Assembly: GCA_003233615.1 (NCBI GenBank)
Contig: QIMB01000335.1
Location: 1-8,412, forward strand
Length of the DNA stretch: 8,412 nt
Direction: 5' to 3'
From: Nitrospirota bacterium
GTDB taxonomy: Bacteria > Nitrospirota > Nitrospiria > Nitrospirales > UBA8639
The translations under genes were made by a program, and so were the position numbers. The notes under the pieces are model-generated. The model saw only the letters and a list, made by a program, of their open reading frames with translations. It did not search any database and was not told the DNA's origin. This document shows, piece by piece, positions 1 to 6,466 of this stretch. Position 1 is the first letter of the stretch; the number at the start of each line of letters is the position of its first letter.

Positions 1-272
1 GTGTCATCTTGCATGGATGTACCATTCGTAGTCGCGTCCTCGTCGGCATGGGAGCGATTATCATGGACGGAGCTGTGGTGGAAGAAGACTGTATCATCGG
101 CGCTGGCAGCTTAGTCACGGAACACACACAGGTTCCATCCAAAAGCCTGGTGATCGGTTCACCTGCCAAAGTGAAACGCACGCTCACTGATGACGAAATT
201 TCTTGGATCAAAGAATCTGCGTCAAATTATTCCCGATACGCGCAACATTATCTTGCAGATCAACAGGAATGA
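1..272 (+). CDS. Gamma-class carbonic anhydrase family protein (YrdA/PaaY-like), C-terminal part
   Basis: Partial gene: the reading frame is open from base 3 and runs off the left edge, ending at TGA 270-272; about 89 codons are present. The visible protein is a left-handed beta-helix tail with hexapeptide periodicity (repeated small and aliphatic residues around VLVGMGAIIMDGAVV and CIIGAGSLV), then a C-terminal helix. The LHGC motif at the very start carries a histidine that in gamma carbonic anhydrases and YrdA homologues is a zinc ligand; the other two expected histidines would lie off the window. Members bind a divalent metal as trimers in the cytoplasm; some hydrate CO2, others have no proven activity. 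The TTG at base 9 is an internal leucine codon, not the start. An acyltransferase of the same fold is possible, but the HGCTI...VGMGAI...DGA pattern is typical of this subfamily. Confidence 0.88.
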   Translation, partial: VILHGCTIRSRVLVGMGAIIMDGAVVEEDCIIGAGSLVTEHTQVPSKSLVIGSPAKVKRTLTDDEISWIKESASNYSRYAQHYLADQQE

Positions 273-275
273 TTG

Positions 276-294
276 AGAACAGACACTGTTTTTT
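276..294 (+). terminator. Possible weak intrinsic terminator after the carbonic anhydrase gene
   Basis: AGAACAG (276-282) can pair with CTGTTTT (286-292) over a 3-base loop, with one G-U pair, and the T run continues to 294. It begins 4 bases after the carbonic anhydrase stop codon and ends before the next gene. The stem is AT-rich and short, so it may be weak or fortuitous. Confidence 0.3.
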
Positions 295-322
295 CAAATC
301 CTCCGACCTACTCTGACTCGTC

Positions 323-1129
323 TTGGCCCTTTCTTTCACACATCTTGCGTCACTTCAACAATATCCTTTGGTGATTGTCGGAGCAGGCTACACAGGCCTT
401 CGATTGTATCAGCAAGCGATAGAAACTGGATGGCAGGTCTTCGCCACCAGTCGCCAACCTCAAATCCACTTGCCAACTGTTCCTACAGAACATCGCTTAC
501 AATTTGACCTCACTCAGCCAGAAACGTGGTCGAATATACCCGACCCTGCCCATCTCCTTTGGTGTTTCCCGGCTGTCCCCTTGAATCTCGTCAGAAAATT
601 TTTGATGCTCCGCACCAGACAAGCCGGTCGTCTGCTTGTCACAGGAAGTACATCCGCCTATATACCAAACGAAGTCCCCATTACCGAGAGCACTCCTCTA
701 CACACACGCTTGCCGCGTGTCCAGACAGAAGAATATCTTCGGTCCACGTATGGAGCCGTGATTGTTCGATTTGCAGGCCTCTACGGACCTGGACGTCATG
801 TTTTTGATTGGATAAGAAAAGGCAAAATTCAGAACACAACGCAATGGGTAAACCTTGTACACGTGGAAGATGCCGCGGCTATCTGTCTGCACGCTCTTGA
901 ACAGGCTTCCGATGGAACCACCTATTTAGCGAGTGATGGCCACCCACGAACCTGGGCTGATATTTGCTCAGTGGCTTCATCTAAATGGCAAATCAGCATA
1001 CCTCCTTTCACCCAGCCACACCATGTAGGCAAACAGGTATCGATTCACAAGCTCCGCACAGAGTTAAACTATACGTTTCGTTTCCCCGATCTGTACCACG
1101 CATTCAAATCGAAACAGCGTGAGGCGTGA
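323..1129 (+). CDS. Atypical SDR / NAD-dependent epimerase-like protein (YeeZ-like)
   Basis: A 268-residue protein with a Rossmann N-terminus: beta strand PLVIVGAGYTGLRL with GAGYTG at residues 20-25, then GWQVFATSRQ as the second strand. Residues 104-113 (LLVTGSTSAY) match the strand and active-site loop of extended SDRs, and RFAGLYGPGRH (149-159) and NLVHVEDAA (177-185) match the late conserved motifs of sugar epimerase-like SDRs. The usual YxxxK pair is not evident; residues after STSAY read IPNEVPITEST, as in atypical YeeZ-type members, whose substrates are generally unknown. It is likely a soluble cytoplasmic NAD(P)-binding protein. The start is uncertain: TTG 323 is the first candidate after an in-frame TGA at 314, none of the options has a clear Shine-Dalgarno, and TTG 368 or GTG 371 just before the glycine motif are alternatives. 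It lies 50 bases after the carbonic anhydrase gene and converges on the CPBP gene. Confidence 0.8.
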   Translation: MALSFTHLASLQQYPLVIVGAGYTGLRLYQQAIETGWQVFATSRQPQIHLPTVPTEHRLQFDLTQPETWSNIPDPAHLLWCFPAVPLNLVRKFLMLRTRQAGRLLVTGSTSAYIPNEVPITESTPLHTRLPRVQTEEYLRSTYGAVIVRFAGLYGPGRHVFDWIRKGKIQNTTQWVNLVHVEDAAAICLHALEQASDGTTYLASDGHPRTWADICSVASSKWQISIPPFTQPHHVGKQVSIHKLRTELNYTFRFPDLYHAFKSKQREA

Positions 1130-1151
1130 AGAAGATCAAAGCGAGAGGGAA

Positions 1152-1203
1152 GAGAAGTGAAGTATTTCCATTCGTATCCTGGATTGCTTGCTTGGCACTT
1201 CTC
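1152..1203. terminator. Possible bidirectional terminator between convergent genes
   Basis: GAGAAGTG (1152-1159) and CACTTCTC (1196-1203) form a perfect 8-bp inverted repeat in the 82-base gap between the convergent SDR and CPBP stop codons. It is followed by CC and four T on the plus strand, and by a pyrimidine-rich tract on the minus strand. The 36-base loop is long, so the terminator role is inferred mainly from position. Confidence 0.3.
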
Positions 1204-1211
1204 CCTTTTCA

Positions 1212-2687
1212 TTACCTGAATAACGCCACAAGAAAAGACACGACCAACGCATTATTGACCGCGTGGACACAGATGCCCGGGACCACGCTTCCCGTCCGTT
1301 CGTACATCCATGCCCACAACATTCCACTCCAGAACACCGATAGAAATGCAACCACACCATACCCGTGAGCCACGGCAAAGATCCCTGCACTCACGATCAT
1401 GGAGACAGGAAAACCAAATTTCGTTCGTAAGGTCGAATACACAATTCCCCTAAAAATTATTTCTTCAAAAATCGGAGCGAGAACAACGACCTCAATAGTT
1501 GTTTTCAACAACTCCACCTGGCTGCCCCAGACTAATTGTGGAAGAAACCATTCCGTCCAATGGGTCGAGATGGCAAGCGTGTCGCCCCCAAGCATAATCA
1601 GCCAGTCACCCATGATCCCTAAAGCAATGACACTCATGATAATTGGAAAGAAAGATATGAGGCGTTGAGACACATCATGACAACCTAACACCTCTAAAAA
1701 AGACTGATGTGTTGACCGTCGAAGCAACACCAATGCAAGCCCCACCGTGGGGAGGTATAACAGAAGAGATCCATAGTCCTCTAAAATATTCACGCCGAGC
1801 GGTACCACAGCGACGAGAACAATGAAGACAATCGACAAGGCACCTCCCCGAACTAACACAGCTATCCCTTCCTGGAATGTCCACGGAGATATCCGTTGGT
1901 TGAACATGTCGACGCTCTGAACTGCCCTCCGTTTGAACCACATCATGAACATATACACTAAATACAAGAAACCTATTCCTCCTACTGTACATTCCACAAT
2001 GACCAGCGTCCGCCACTTCCATAATTCAGAATCGGTCAGTTGTTGGAATTGGTGATGGAGATGCTCTCGTAAGGCGTGATCACCAGATTGGCTGGCTAAA
2101 CGTCCAGCCAATTGAAAATAAAACCAATTGCCTGGAACCTCTTCAGCCAAACGCGCTTGTAACATGTCATAATCACCATGTACGTTATTTTCATCCAAGT
2201 AGACCACACCGAGGATCCGTCGAAATTCAGACGTCGGAGGCATTCCTGAATTCCACACATTCATCGATTCTCTAAGGGTTGTTCTCAATTCTTCCTCGCC
2301 ATCTAATATGCCCGCATACAATTCATCCAAGGGACTGCGCCGTTCTCGAGGCAATTCCGCATACCACTGGCGTACCTGCTCTTGAGTGTCGCCATCTTCT
2401 CCCCATAGATGAAACATGGCTTGTTCAAAAGACGAGAGATCAAAAAGTCGAGATTCGAAACCCAGTATGCGACTGGCAAGTCGCTCCAAATCACGGTTCA
2501 CCGTTGCCGATTCACGAAACACATCAGAAAAGGTCATATTCCACAAAAATAGCCCAAACCCACATAGACAGACCATGAAACATAGAGCTGTCAGAATTCC
2601 AGAATATTGGCGTTCTTCCTGAATTTCCCGCTCAGAATCCGATGACACATTTGAAAGCGGAGATGATTCATTCATGGCATGATCCAT
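1212..2687 (-). CDS. CPBP-family intramembrane protease with a large N-terminal membrane-anchored domain
   Basis: A 491-residue membrane protein. Residues 400-491 hold the CPBP (Abi/Rce1-like) signature: EEIIFR with the glutamate pair E408-E409 and R413, FAVAH ending at H441, and HAVNN with H475 and N479. These polar residues form the intramembrane active site in Rce1-type glutamic proteases. Several hydrophobic segments precede them (about 226-250, 280-299, 306-322, 342-366, 396-412). The N-terminus adds an acidic cytosolic tail, one transmembrane helix (about 29-51) and a soluble, helix-rich, charged stretch (about 52-222) before the second helix. That domain is not part of the usual 200-300 residue CPBP unit and I do not recognise it. 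The substrate is unknown; relatives process prenylated proteins or bacteriocins, or have regulatory roles. ATG 2687 is the first start, and an ATG at codon 5 is an alternative. A repeat element ends 5 bases upstream, and no Shine-Dalgarno is visible. Confidence 0.88.
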   Translation of the reverse strand: MDHAMNESSPLSNVSSDSEREIQEERQYSGILTALCFMVCLCGFGLFLWNMTFSDVFRESATVNRDLERLASRILGFESRLFDLSSFEQAMFHLWGEDGDTQEQVRQWYAELPRERRSPLDELYAGILDGEEELRTTLRESMNVWNSGMPPTSEFRRILGVVYLDENNVHGDYDMLQARLAEEVPGNWFYFQLAGRLASQSGDHALREHLHHQFQQLTDSELWKWRTLVIVECTVGGIGFLYLVYMFMMWFKRRAVQSVDMFNQRISPWTFQEGIAVLVRGGALSIVFIVLVAVVPLGVNILEDYGSLLLYLPTVGLALVLLRRSTHQSFLEVLGCHDVSQRLISFFPIIMSVIALGIMGDWLIMLGGDTLAISTHWTEWFLPQLVWGSQVELLKTTIEVVVLAPIFEEIIFRGIVYSTLRTKFGFPVSMIVSAGIFAVAHGYGVVAFLSVFWSGMLWAWMYERTGSVVPGICVHAVNNALVVSFLVALFR

Positions 2688-2691
2688 TCTC

Positions 2692-2858
2692 TAGGAGTCT
2701 GTCGTGATTAGGGAATCGAGAGCGAAAAAGTGGCTGAGCGAGGTCAGATTTTGACGATTTCGCTGGCCCATAGTGGGACTATGGCCCAAGAAATCAGTGA
2801 AATATGGACTGCTTCGACACTCTTGCAGCAGATTCTTCCTCAGTCCGACAGGCTCCTA
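2692..2858. repeat. 167-bp MITE-like element with 13-bp terminal inverted repeats
   Basis: The left end TAGGAGTCTGTCG (2692-2704) and the right end CGACAGGCTCCTA (2846-2858) are inverted copies with one mismatch. Inside are two smaller hairpins: GTCA-GATTT-TGAC (2743-2755) and GGCCCATAG-TGGGA-CTATGGCCC (2765-2787, one mismatch), plus GCGAAA/TTTCGC (2722-2727 / 2758-2763). No transposase is encoded. The minus strand is free of stop codons between the TAG of each terminal repeat (54 codons), but lacks a supported start. The termini beginning with TA would suit insertion at a TA dinucleotide, but no other target duplication is evident. It could be a non-autonomous transposon or the relic of a larger insertion sequence. 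It abuts the CPBP start, so its minus-strand exit carries that gene's 5' untranslated region. Confidence 0.6.
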
Positions 2859-3057
2859 ACATTGCATACGGCCAACTTCACCTGGGTATTGCACTCCACG
2901 CAGCAAGACAATACTCGATAGGCTGGGAGCACTCACTATGATAAGATTTTACAAAATGGAATGAAGCACTCCATCCCTGTTGCAGCCCTTCATTGGATGC
3001 ATACAGCAAAGCAGAAGAAGAAATGTCAGTATGAGAAATACACGAAATAGGGTATGG
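2859..3057. other. Gene-free spacer between repeat elements
   Basis: About 200 bases with no supportable reading frame or RNA gene. It contains an ATTTTACAAAAT near-palindrome (2947-2958) and an 8-base direct repeat GCACTCCA at 2891 and 2966. A minus-strand promoter for the CPBP gene could lie here, but I see no convincing -35/-10 pair. Confidence 0.5.
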
Positions 3058-3121
3058 GGCTGTTGAATAGTATCACTCGCAAAGCCTGTAATTACCCGAG
3101 GAGCGATGGACGTCAACAGCC
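3058..3121. repeat. 64-bp palindromic element
   Basis: GGCTGTTGA (3058-3066) and TCAACAGCC (3113-3121) are perfect 9-bp inverted repeats. After four unpaired positions the similarity resumes inward (TATCACTC 3071-3078 against GAGCGATG 3101-3108, 6 of 8). The loop includes the palindrome GTAATTAC (3088-3095). It could form a long hairpin or cruciform and is separated by two bases from the next palindrome. Confidence 0.55.
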
Positions 3122-3123
3122 AA

Positions 3124-3245
3124 GGGAATGATCAAAAAAGTTCGTCCAGCAAGGCCGCAGCCTTTTTGACGCGCGGAGCGTACGCTCAGTACGTGAGAAC
3201 GGCAAAAGGGCGAGAACGCCGTTGGCGGATTTTTTCAACATTCCC
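3124..3245. repeat. 122-bp imperfect palindrome (REP/MITE-like) downstream of uppP
   Basis: The outer 16 bases GGGAATGATCAAAAAA (3124-3139) and TTTTTTCAACATTCCC (3230-3245) are inverted copies with 14 of 16 matches. Pairing resumes inside: GCCTTTTTG (3160-3168) against CAAAAGGGC (3203-3211), 8 of 9. Near the centre is the perfect palindrome GAGCGTACGCTC (3176-3187). Local hairpins are AAGGC-CGCA-GCCTT (3151-3164), followed by T, and CGCC-GTT-GGCG (3217-3227), followed after two bases by six T. The layout resembles dispersed palindromic repeats that I recall from Nitrospira-type genomes; copy number cannot be judged from one window. It starts 20 bases beyond the uppP stop, so it may also help terminate or stabilise that transcript. 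Confidence 0.65.
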
Positions 3246-3264
3246 GGTATCGAAAGCTTCACTA

Positions 3265-4077
3265 TCAAGGTTTGAAGGCTCCCCACAAGAGGATCCCAAT
3301 TCCCAGTGGCCAGAGATAATAGGAAAATAAATAGAAATGATTGTGACGGACTAACCGTAAAATCACCCCAATTGACCAATAGCCCACCAGCGCCGCCACA
3401 CCCATCCCTAACATATAGGTACCAAGTGCTTCATGGGGTTGTCCCCAAACTTTCATCACTTCCAAAAGTGTGGCACCGACAATTGCTGGCATGGAAATCA
3501 ACAAGGAAAAGCGCGCCGCCAACTCTCGATCCAATCCCAGAAATATACCTCCCGCAATGGTCGACCCTGAGCGAGAAATACCTGGAAGCACCGCGACGCC
3601 CTGAATAAGTCCAATCACGAGCGCATCCCATGGCCTCATTTCTTTCGCGGTGCGAGCAGCGGTTCCACCTCGAGTCCCCCATAAAATCACTCCGGTGACG
3701 AGAAACATGACAGCCACAAGCCATGGCGTGGCCAATGTTGCAAATCCAATAGATTTCACACCCAAACCGATAATTGCTGTAGGCACCGACGCGATTAACA
3801 CATTATGAATTGTCTGCTGTTCACATCCTTGAAACATACTTCCCGGTTCAGTCGGCCACCCCACATATCCTTTTCCCAGCGTGAGAAGATCTTGTCGAAA
3901 ATACAGCAAGATGGCGGTGACGGTCGCCATATGCAGCATGACATCATAGAGCAAATTTTCCTCACTGAATTGCCCGAACCAATGTTGCGCCATCACCAGA
4001 TGGCCTGACGAGGAGACCGGAAGAAATTCGGTCAGGCCTTGAATGATCGCTAAGACAATCGCTTCGATATGTGTCAT
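3265..4077 (-). CDS. uppP: Undecaprenyl-diphosphate phosphatase (UppP/BacA)
   Basis: A 270-residue polytopic membrane protein of normal family length. It removes one phosphate from undecaprenyl diphosphate, regenerating the carrier lipid for peptidoglycan and surface polysaccharide synthesis. The first signature is residues 13-26, QGLTEFLPVSSSGH, containing the (E/Q)xxxE pair Q13/E17 and H26. DVMLH (45-49) follows, and the second signature PGISRSGST (165-173) has the conserved arginine R169. Hydrophobic segments alternate with short loops through the C-terminal FSYYLWPLGIGILLWG. Over-expression of relatives gives bacitracin resistance. The ATG at 4077 sits at the expected distance from the first motif; no strong Shine-Dalgarno is seen. 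It lies 50 bases after rfbD on the same strand and is the last gene of the rhamnose cluster, matching a role in export of lipid-linked sugars. The palindrome at 3124-3245 follows its stop codon. Confidence 0.97.
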   Translation of the reverse strand: MTHIEAIVLAIIQGLTEFLPVSSSGHLVMAQHWFGQFSEENLLYDVMLHMATVTAILLYFRQDLLTLGKGYVGWPTEPGSMFQGCEQQTIHNVLIASVPTAIIGLGVKSIGFATLATPWLVAVMFLVTGVILWGTRGGTAARTAKEMRPWDALVIGLIQGVAVLPGISRSGSTIAGGIFLGLDRELAARFSLLISMPAIVGATLLEVMKVWGQPHEALGTYMLGMGVAALVGYWSIGVILRLVRHNHFYLFSYYLWPLGIGILLWGAFKP

Positions 4078-4127
4078 GAGTTATGACAATGTCCGTTTCA
4101 TGTTCAGGAAAAGATTGGGGCGAGTTA

Positions 4128-4965
4128 TCAATGAGGCTCTTTCCATTGTGCAGAAAAATCACGAACGCCATCTTCCCATGGCGGCAAGGTAATGAGCGGA
4201 TCTTGCAGAGATGTCAACACGGCATAGACAGGGCGTGGTGCCGGCAAAGGATACTCTGCCGTCGTAATAGGCAACACAGTTGCACGGATATCATGAGCCT
4301 CGTAGAGGATTTTGGTGAAGTCATACCAACTGGTTCCTCCGTCCCCTGCCAGATGGTAAGTTCCGAATGCATCGGTTTCGAGTAGCTGAGATACTGCCTG
4401 CGCTAAATGTGGAGCAAACGTTGGAGATCCAAATTGATCGTTCACTACCCGAACCGATCCTTGATTGGCCAAACGCAACATCGTCTGAGGAATTTCCAAT
4501 GATATGATAGAGCCACGAGGTTCGAATAATGAAATGGCGAGGGTTCCCATTCTTCACTTGTTCTTCCCCGGCCAATTTACTTTGGCCATAGACCGAAAGA
4601 GGGTTGGGGCGATCAAACTCATGATACGGACGAGAGTGCTGACCATCAAAAACATAGTCCGTCGAGAAATGCACGAGCGGAATATCCATTTCTTGTGTTG
4701 CCAATGCAAGATTCCTTGGCCCCAAGGCATTCCCACGGTACGCCGACTCTTGATTGGTTTCCGCTTGATCAACCTGGGTAAATGCTGCAGCATTGATCAC
4801 GACATCAGGCCGTAACTGATTCAAAGCCTTTCGAACATGTTCACGATGACTGATATCTAGATCTTGAATATCCCAAGCAATGACCGCATGATCGACAAAC
4901 TGCGCTTGTAGCGCCTGACCTAATTGTCCTTGCGCACCCGTAATGAGCAATTTAGGAAATCTCAT
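4128..4965 (-). pseudogene. rfbD: dTDP-4-dehydrorhamnose reductase, frameshifted in the middle
   Basis: RfbD/RmlD reduces dTDP-4-dehydro-L-rhamnose to dTDP-L-rhamnose with NAD(P)H. The N-terminal frame (ATG 4965) has GAQGQLG (10-16), STDYVFDG (101-108) and SVYGQSK with Y126 and K130 of the YxxxK pair, then FIIRTSWLY (145-153), after which homology stops. The C-terminal frame resumes with TMLRLANQGSVRVVNDQFGSPT and ends in a typical RmlD tail at 4128. The switch lies near 4490-4497. Family members have nine residues between the WLY and the TMLRLA-type motif; here 22 nucleotides remain where 27 are expected. Loss of 5 nucleotides explains both the shift and the missing residues, and restoring them gives a normal 280-residue protein. 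The upstream frame reads on to a stop at 4321, giving a 214-residue product with a non-homologous tail. The start overlaps the rfbC stop as ATGA. A sequence or assembly error cannot be excluded. Confidence 0.88.
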
Positions 4966-5516
4966 ATCTGATAGTCTGGAAGCCTATCCCACAAGATTTG
5001 TAATGTTTGGCCTGCGACGTCTTTTGGAGACAGAATGGGCGAATCATTGGGCCAGTGAATGCCAATTTGTGCATCATTCCAGGCAATCGTGATCTCATCT
5101 CCTGGTACATACACATCTGTACATTTGTACTCCACCTCCGCAATGTCTGACAGCACACAAAACCCATGGGCAAAACCAGGAGGAATATACATCTGTTTGA
5201 AATTATCTGCTGTCAACATCACACTTTCCCAAGATGCAAATGTTGGGGAACCACGCCGAATATCTATGGCGACATCAAAAATTTCACCTCTGGTTACACG
5301 CACTAATTTACCTTGTGGTCGTGACAGTTGGGCATGTAGCCCTCGGAGCGTCCCACGAACCGATGAGGAACAATTATCCTGCACAAATGATAAAAACATA
5401 CCACCATCATGATACTTATCAGCCTGGTACGTTTCCAAAAACCATCCACGCTCATCACGATAGACATCCGGTTCAATAATGAAAACACCTGGTAACGTAG
5501 TGTGTGAAATATTCAT
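4962..5516 (-). CDS. rfbC: dTDP-4-dehydrorhamnose 3,5-epimerase
   Basis: A 184-residue cupin enzyme, the usual family length, that epimerises C3 and C5 of dTDP-4-dehydro-6-deoxyglucose, the third step to dTDP-L-rhamnose. Visible motifs in order: RDERGWFLETY (20-30), QDNCSSSVRGTLRGLHAQ (46-63) with the catalytic base H61, DVAIDIRRGSPT (81-92), IPPGFAHGF (111-119) and EVEYKC (127-132) with the expected catalytic tyrosine Y130. LSPKD (162-166) supplies the aspartate that pairs with the histidine in RmlC. All expected active-site residues are present, so the enzyme should be functional. The start codon at 5516 overlaps the rfbA stop as ATGA, and the stop overlaps the rfbD start in the same way, pointing to coupled translation; no independent Shine-Dalgarno is seen. 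Confidence 0.97.
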   Translation of the reverse strand: MNISHTTLPGVFIIEPDVYRDERGWFLETYQADKYHDGGMFLSFVQDNCSSSVRGTLRGLHAQLSRPQGKLVRVTRGEIFDVAIDIRRGSPTFASWESVMLTADNFKQMYIPPGFAHGFCVLSDIAEVEYKCTDVYVPGDEITIAWNDAQIGIHWPNDSPILSPKDVAGQTLQILWDRLPDYQI

Positions 5517-6409
5517 AGGGGGAATTCATGGGACGAATTATTCACTAAATCAAGCAAATACTGGCCATAGCTGTTGCTCTTCATTCCTGTTGCCAATTCC
5601 ACCACCTCATCGGCTTGTATATAGCCCATGGTGAAGGCAATCTCTTCTGGGCACGCCACCATTAAACCTTGGCGCTCTTGTAACACCTGAATATAGTGTG
5701 CCGCTTGCATGAGGGATTCATGGGTTCCCGTATCCAACCATGCAATCCCTCGACTCAGCACTTGAACATGCAATGAACTGGTTTCTAAATAGATTGTGTT
5801 CACATCGGTGATTTCTAACTCACCCCTGGCCGAGGGCTTGAGAGAATCAGCAATCGATACGACTCGATTGTCGTAGAAATAGAGTCCTGTAATCGCAAAA
5901 ACCGATTTGGGATGAGCAGGCTTTTCTTCCAAACTCGTCGCCTGTCCATGGTCATTAAATGTCACCACACCATAGCGTTCAGGATCCCGAACTTGATAGG
6001 CAAACACCTGAGCACCCTCAACCTGAGCAGCGGCCTCTTGCAAGTATCCTGACAAACCATGCCCATAAAAAATATTATCCCCAAGAATAAGAGCCACTCG
6101 ATCCTGAGCAATAAACTCCTGCCCGATGACAAAGGCCTGGGCAATCCCTTCCGGCCTCGGTTGAATCTTGTATTCAATGTGTATCCCCAGATGACTGCCA
6201 TCCCCAAGCAACCGTACAAATCCATCTTGTTCATGTGGAGTTGTAATAACCAAAATATCTTGGATGCCAGCCAGCATGAGCGTTGACAAAGGATAGTAGA
6301 TCATCGGTTTATCAAAAACAGGCAGAAGTTGTTTACTCACTGCATGCGTCAGAGGGTATAGTCGAGTTCCAGACCCACCGGCTAAAATAATACCTTTCAA
6401 TCCACCCAT
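5513..6409 (-). CDS. rfbA: Glucose-1-phosphate thymidylyltransferase
   Basis: A 298-residue nucleotidyltransferase joining dTTP and glucose-1-phosphate to give dTDP-glucose and diphosphate, the first step of the rhamnose pathway. The signature GGSGTRLYPLT (11-21) binds the nucleotide, followed by SKQLLPVFDKPMIYYPLS (25-42). QPRPEGIAQAF (83-93), LGDNIFYG (109-116) with the metal-binding D111, EEKP (161-164), GELEITDVN (196-204) and AWLDTGTHESL (223-233) with D226 are all in place. The protein has the length and C-terminal extension of the short RmlA type, which is normally inhibited by dTDP-rhamnose. It is the second gene of the cluster, 57 bases after rfbB. A GGAG at 6421-6418, eight bases before ATG 6409, supports this start. 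Confidence 0.98.
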   Translation of the reverse strand: MGGLKGIILAGGSGTRLYPLTHAVSKQLLPVFDKPMIYYPLSTLMLAGIQDILVITTPHEQDGFVRLLGDGSHLGIHIEYKIQPRPEGIAQAFVIGQEFIAQDRVALILGDNIFYGHGLSGYLQEAAAQVEGAQVFAYQVRDPERYGVVTFNDHGQATSLEEKPAHPKSVFAITGLYFYDNRVVSIADSLKPSARGELEITDVNTIYLETSSLHVQVLSRGIAWLDTGTHESLMQAAHYIQVLQERQGLMVACPEEIAFTMGYIQADEVVELATGMKSNSYGQYLLDLVNNSSHEFPL

Positions 6410-6417
6410 GAGATGAT

Positions 6418-6421
6418 CTCC
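6418..6421 (-). promoter_or_regulatory. Shine-Dalgarno of rfbA
   Basis: The minus strand reads CGGAGATCATCTC followed by ATG. The GGAG core sits eight bases before the rfbA start. It is the clearest ribosome binding site in the cluster and fixes the rfbA start; rfbC and rfbD downstream appear to rely on overlapping stop and start codons. Confidence 0.6.
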
Positions 6422-6466
6422 GTATTCAGAGCCAATCTGATTAGAAATTCCACAGGACCATAACAG

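Noticed and set aside
1126..1368. Open frame starting at GTG inside the SDR stop (overlap GTGA), with a lysine-rich and hydrophobic N-terminus
   Set aside because: Beyond base 1212 it runs antisense to the well-supported CPBP gene, its C-terminal half looks like random antisense translation, and no Shine-Dalgarno or homology is apparent.
2730..2921. 63-codon plus-strand frame upstream of the CPBP gene
   Set aside because: It begins inside the 167-bp repeat and ends in the spacer, crossing the element boundary. Its translation has no recognisable motif and no ribosome binding site.
2945..2990. Possible minus-strand promoter (TATCAT-like -10) for the CPBP gene
   Set aside because: No acceptable -35 at 16-18 bases; the region is simply AT-rich.
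2688..3264. CRISPR array or tRNA gene in the long gene-free stretch
   Set aside because: The repeats are inverted rather than regularly spaced direct repeats, and no cloverleaf with a TTCRA arm and anticodon stem can be drawn.
3113..3379. Minus-strand frame of 88 codons across the uppP end and the 122-bp palindrome
   Set aside because: It overlaps uppP in another frame, and its second half is the translated palindromic repeat.
4485..4500. Programmed ribosomal frameshift as the explanation for split rfbD
   Set aside because: No canonical slippery heptamer is seen at the switch. Residues conserved in family length are missing, and RmlD is not known to use recoding. A deletion fits better.
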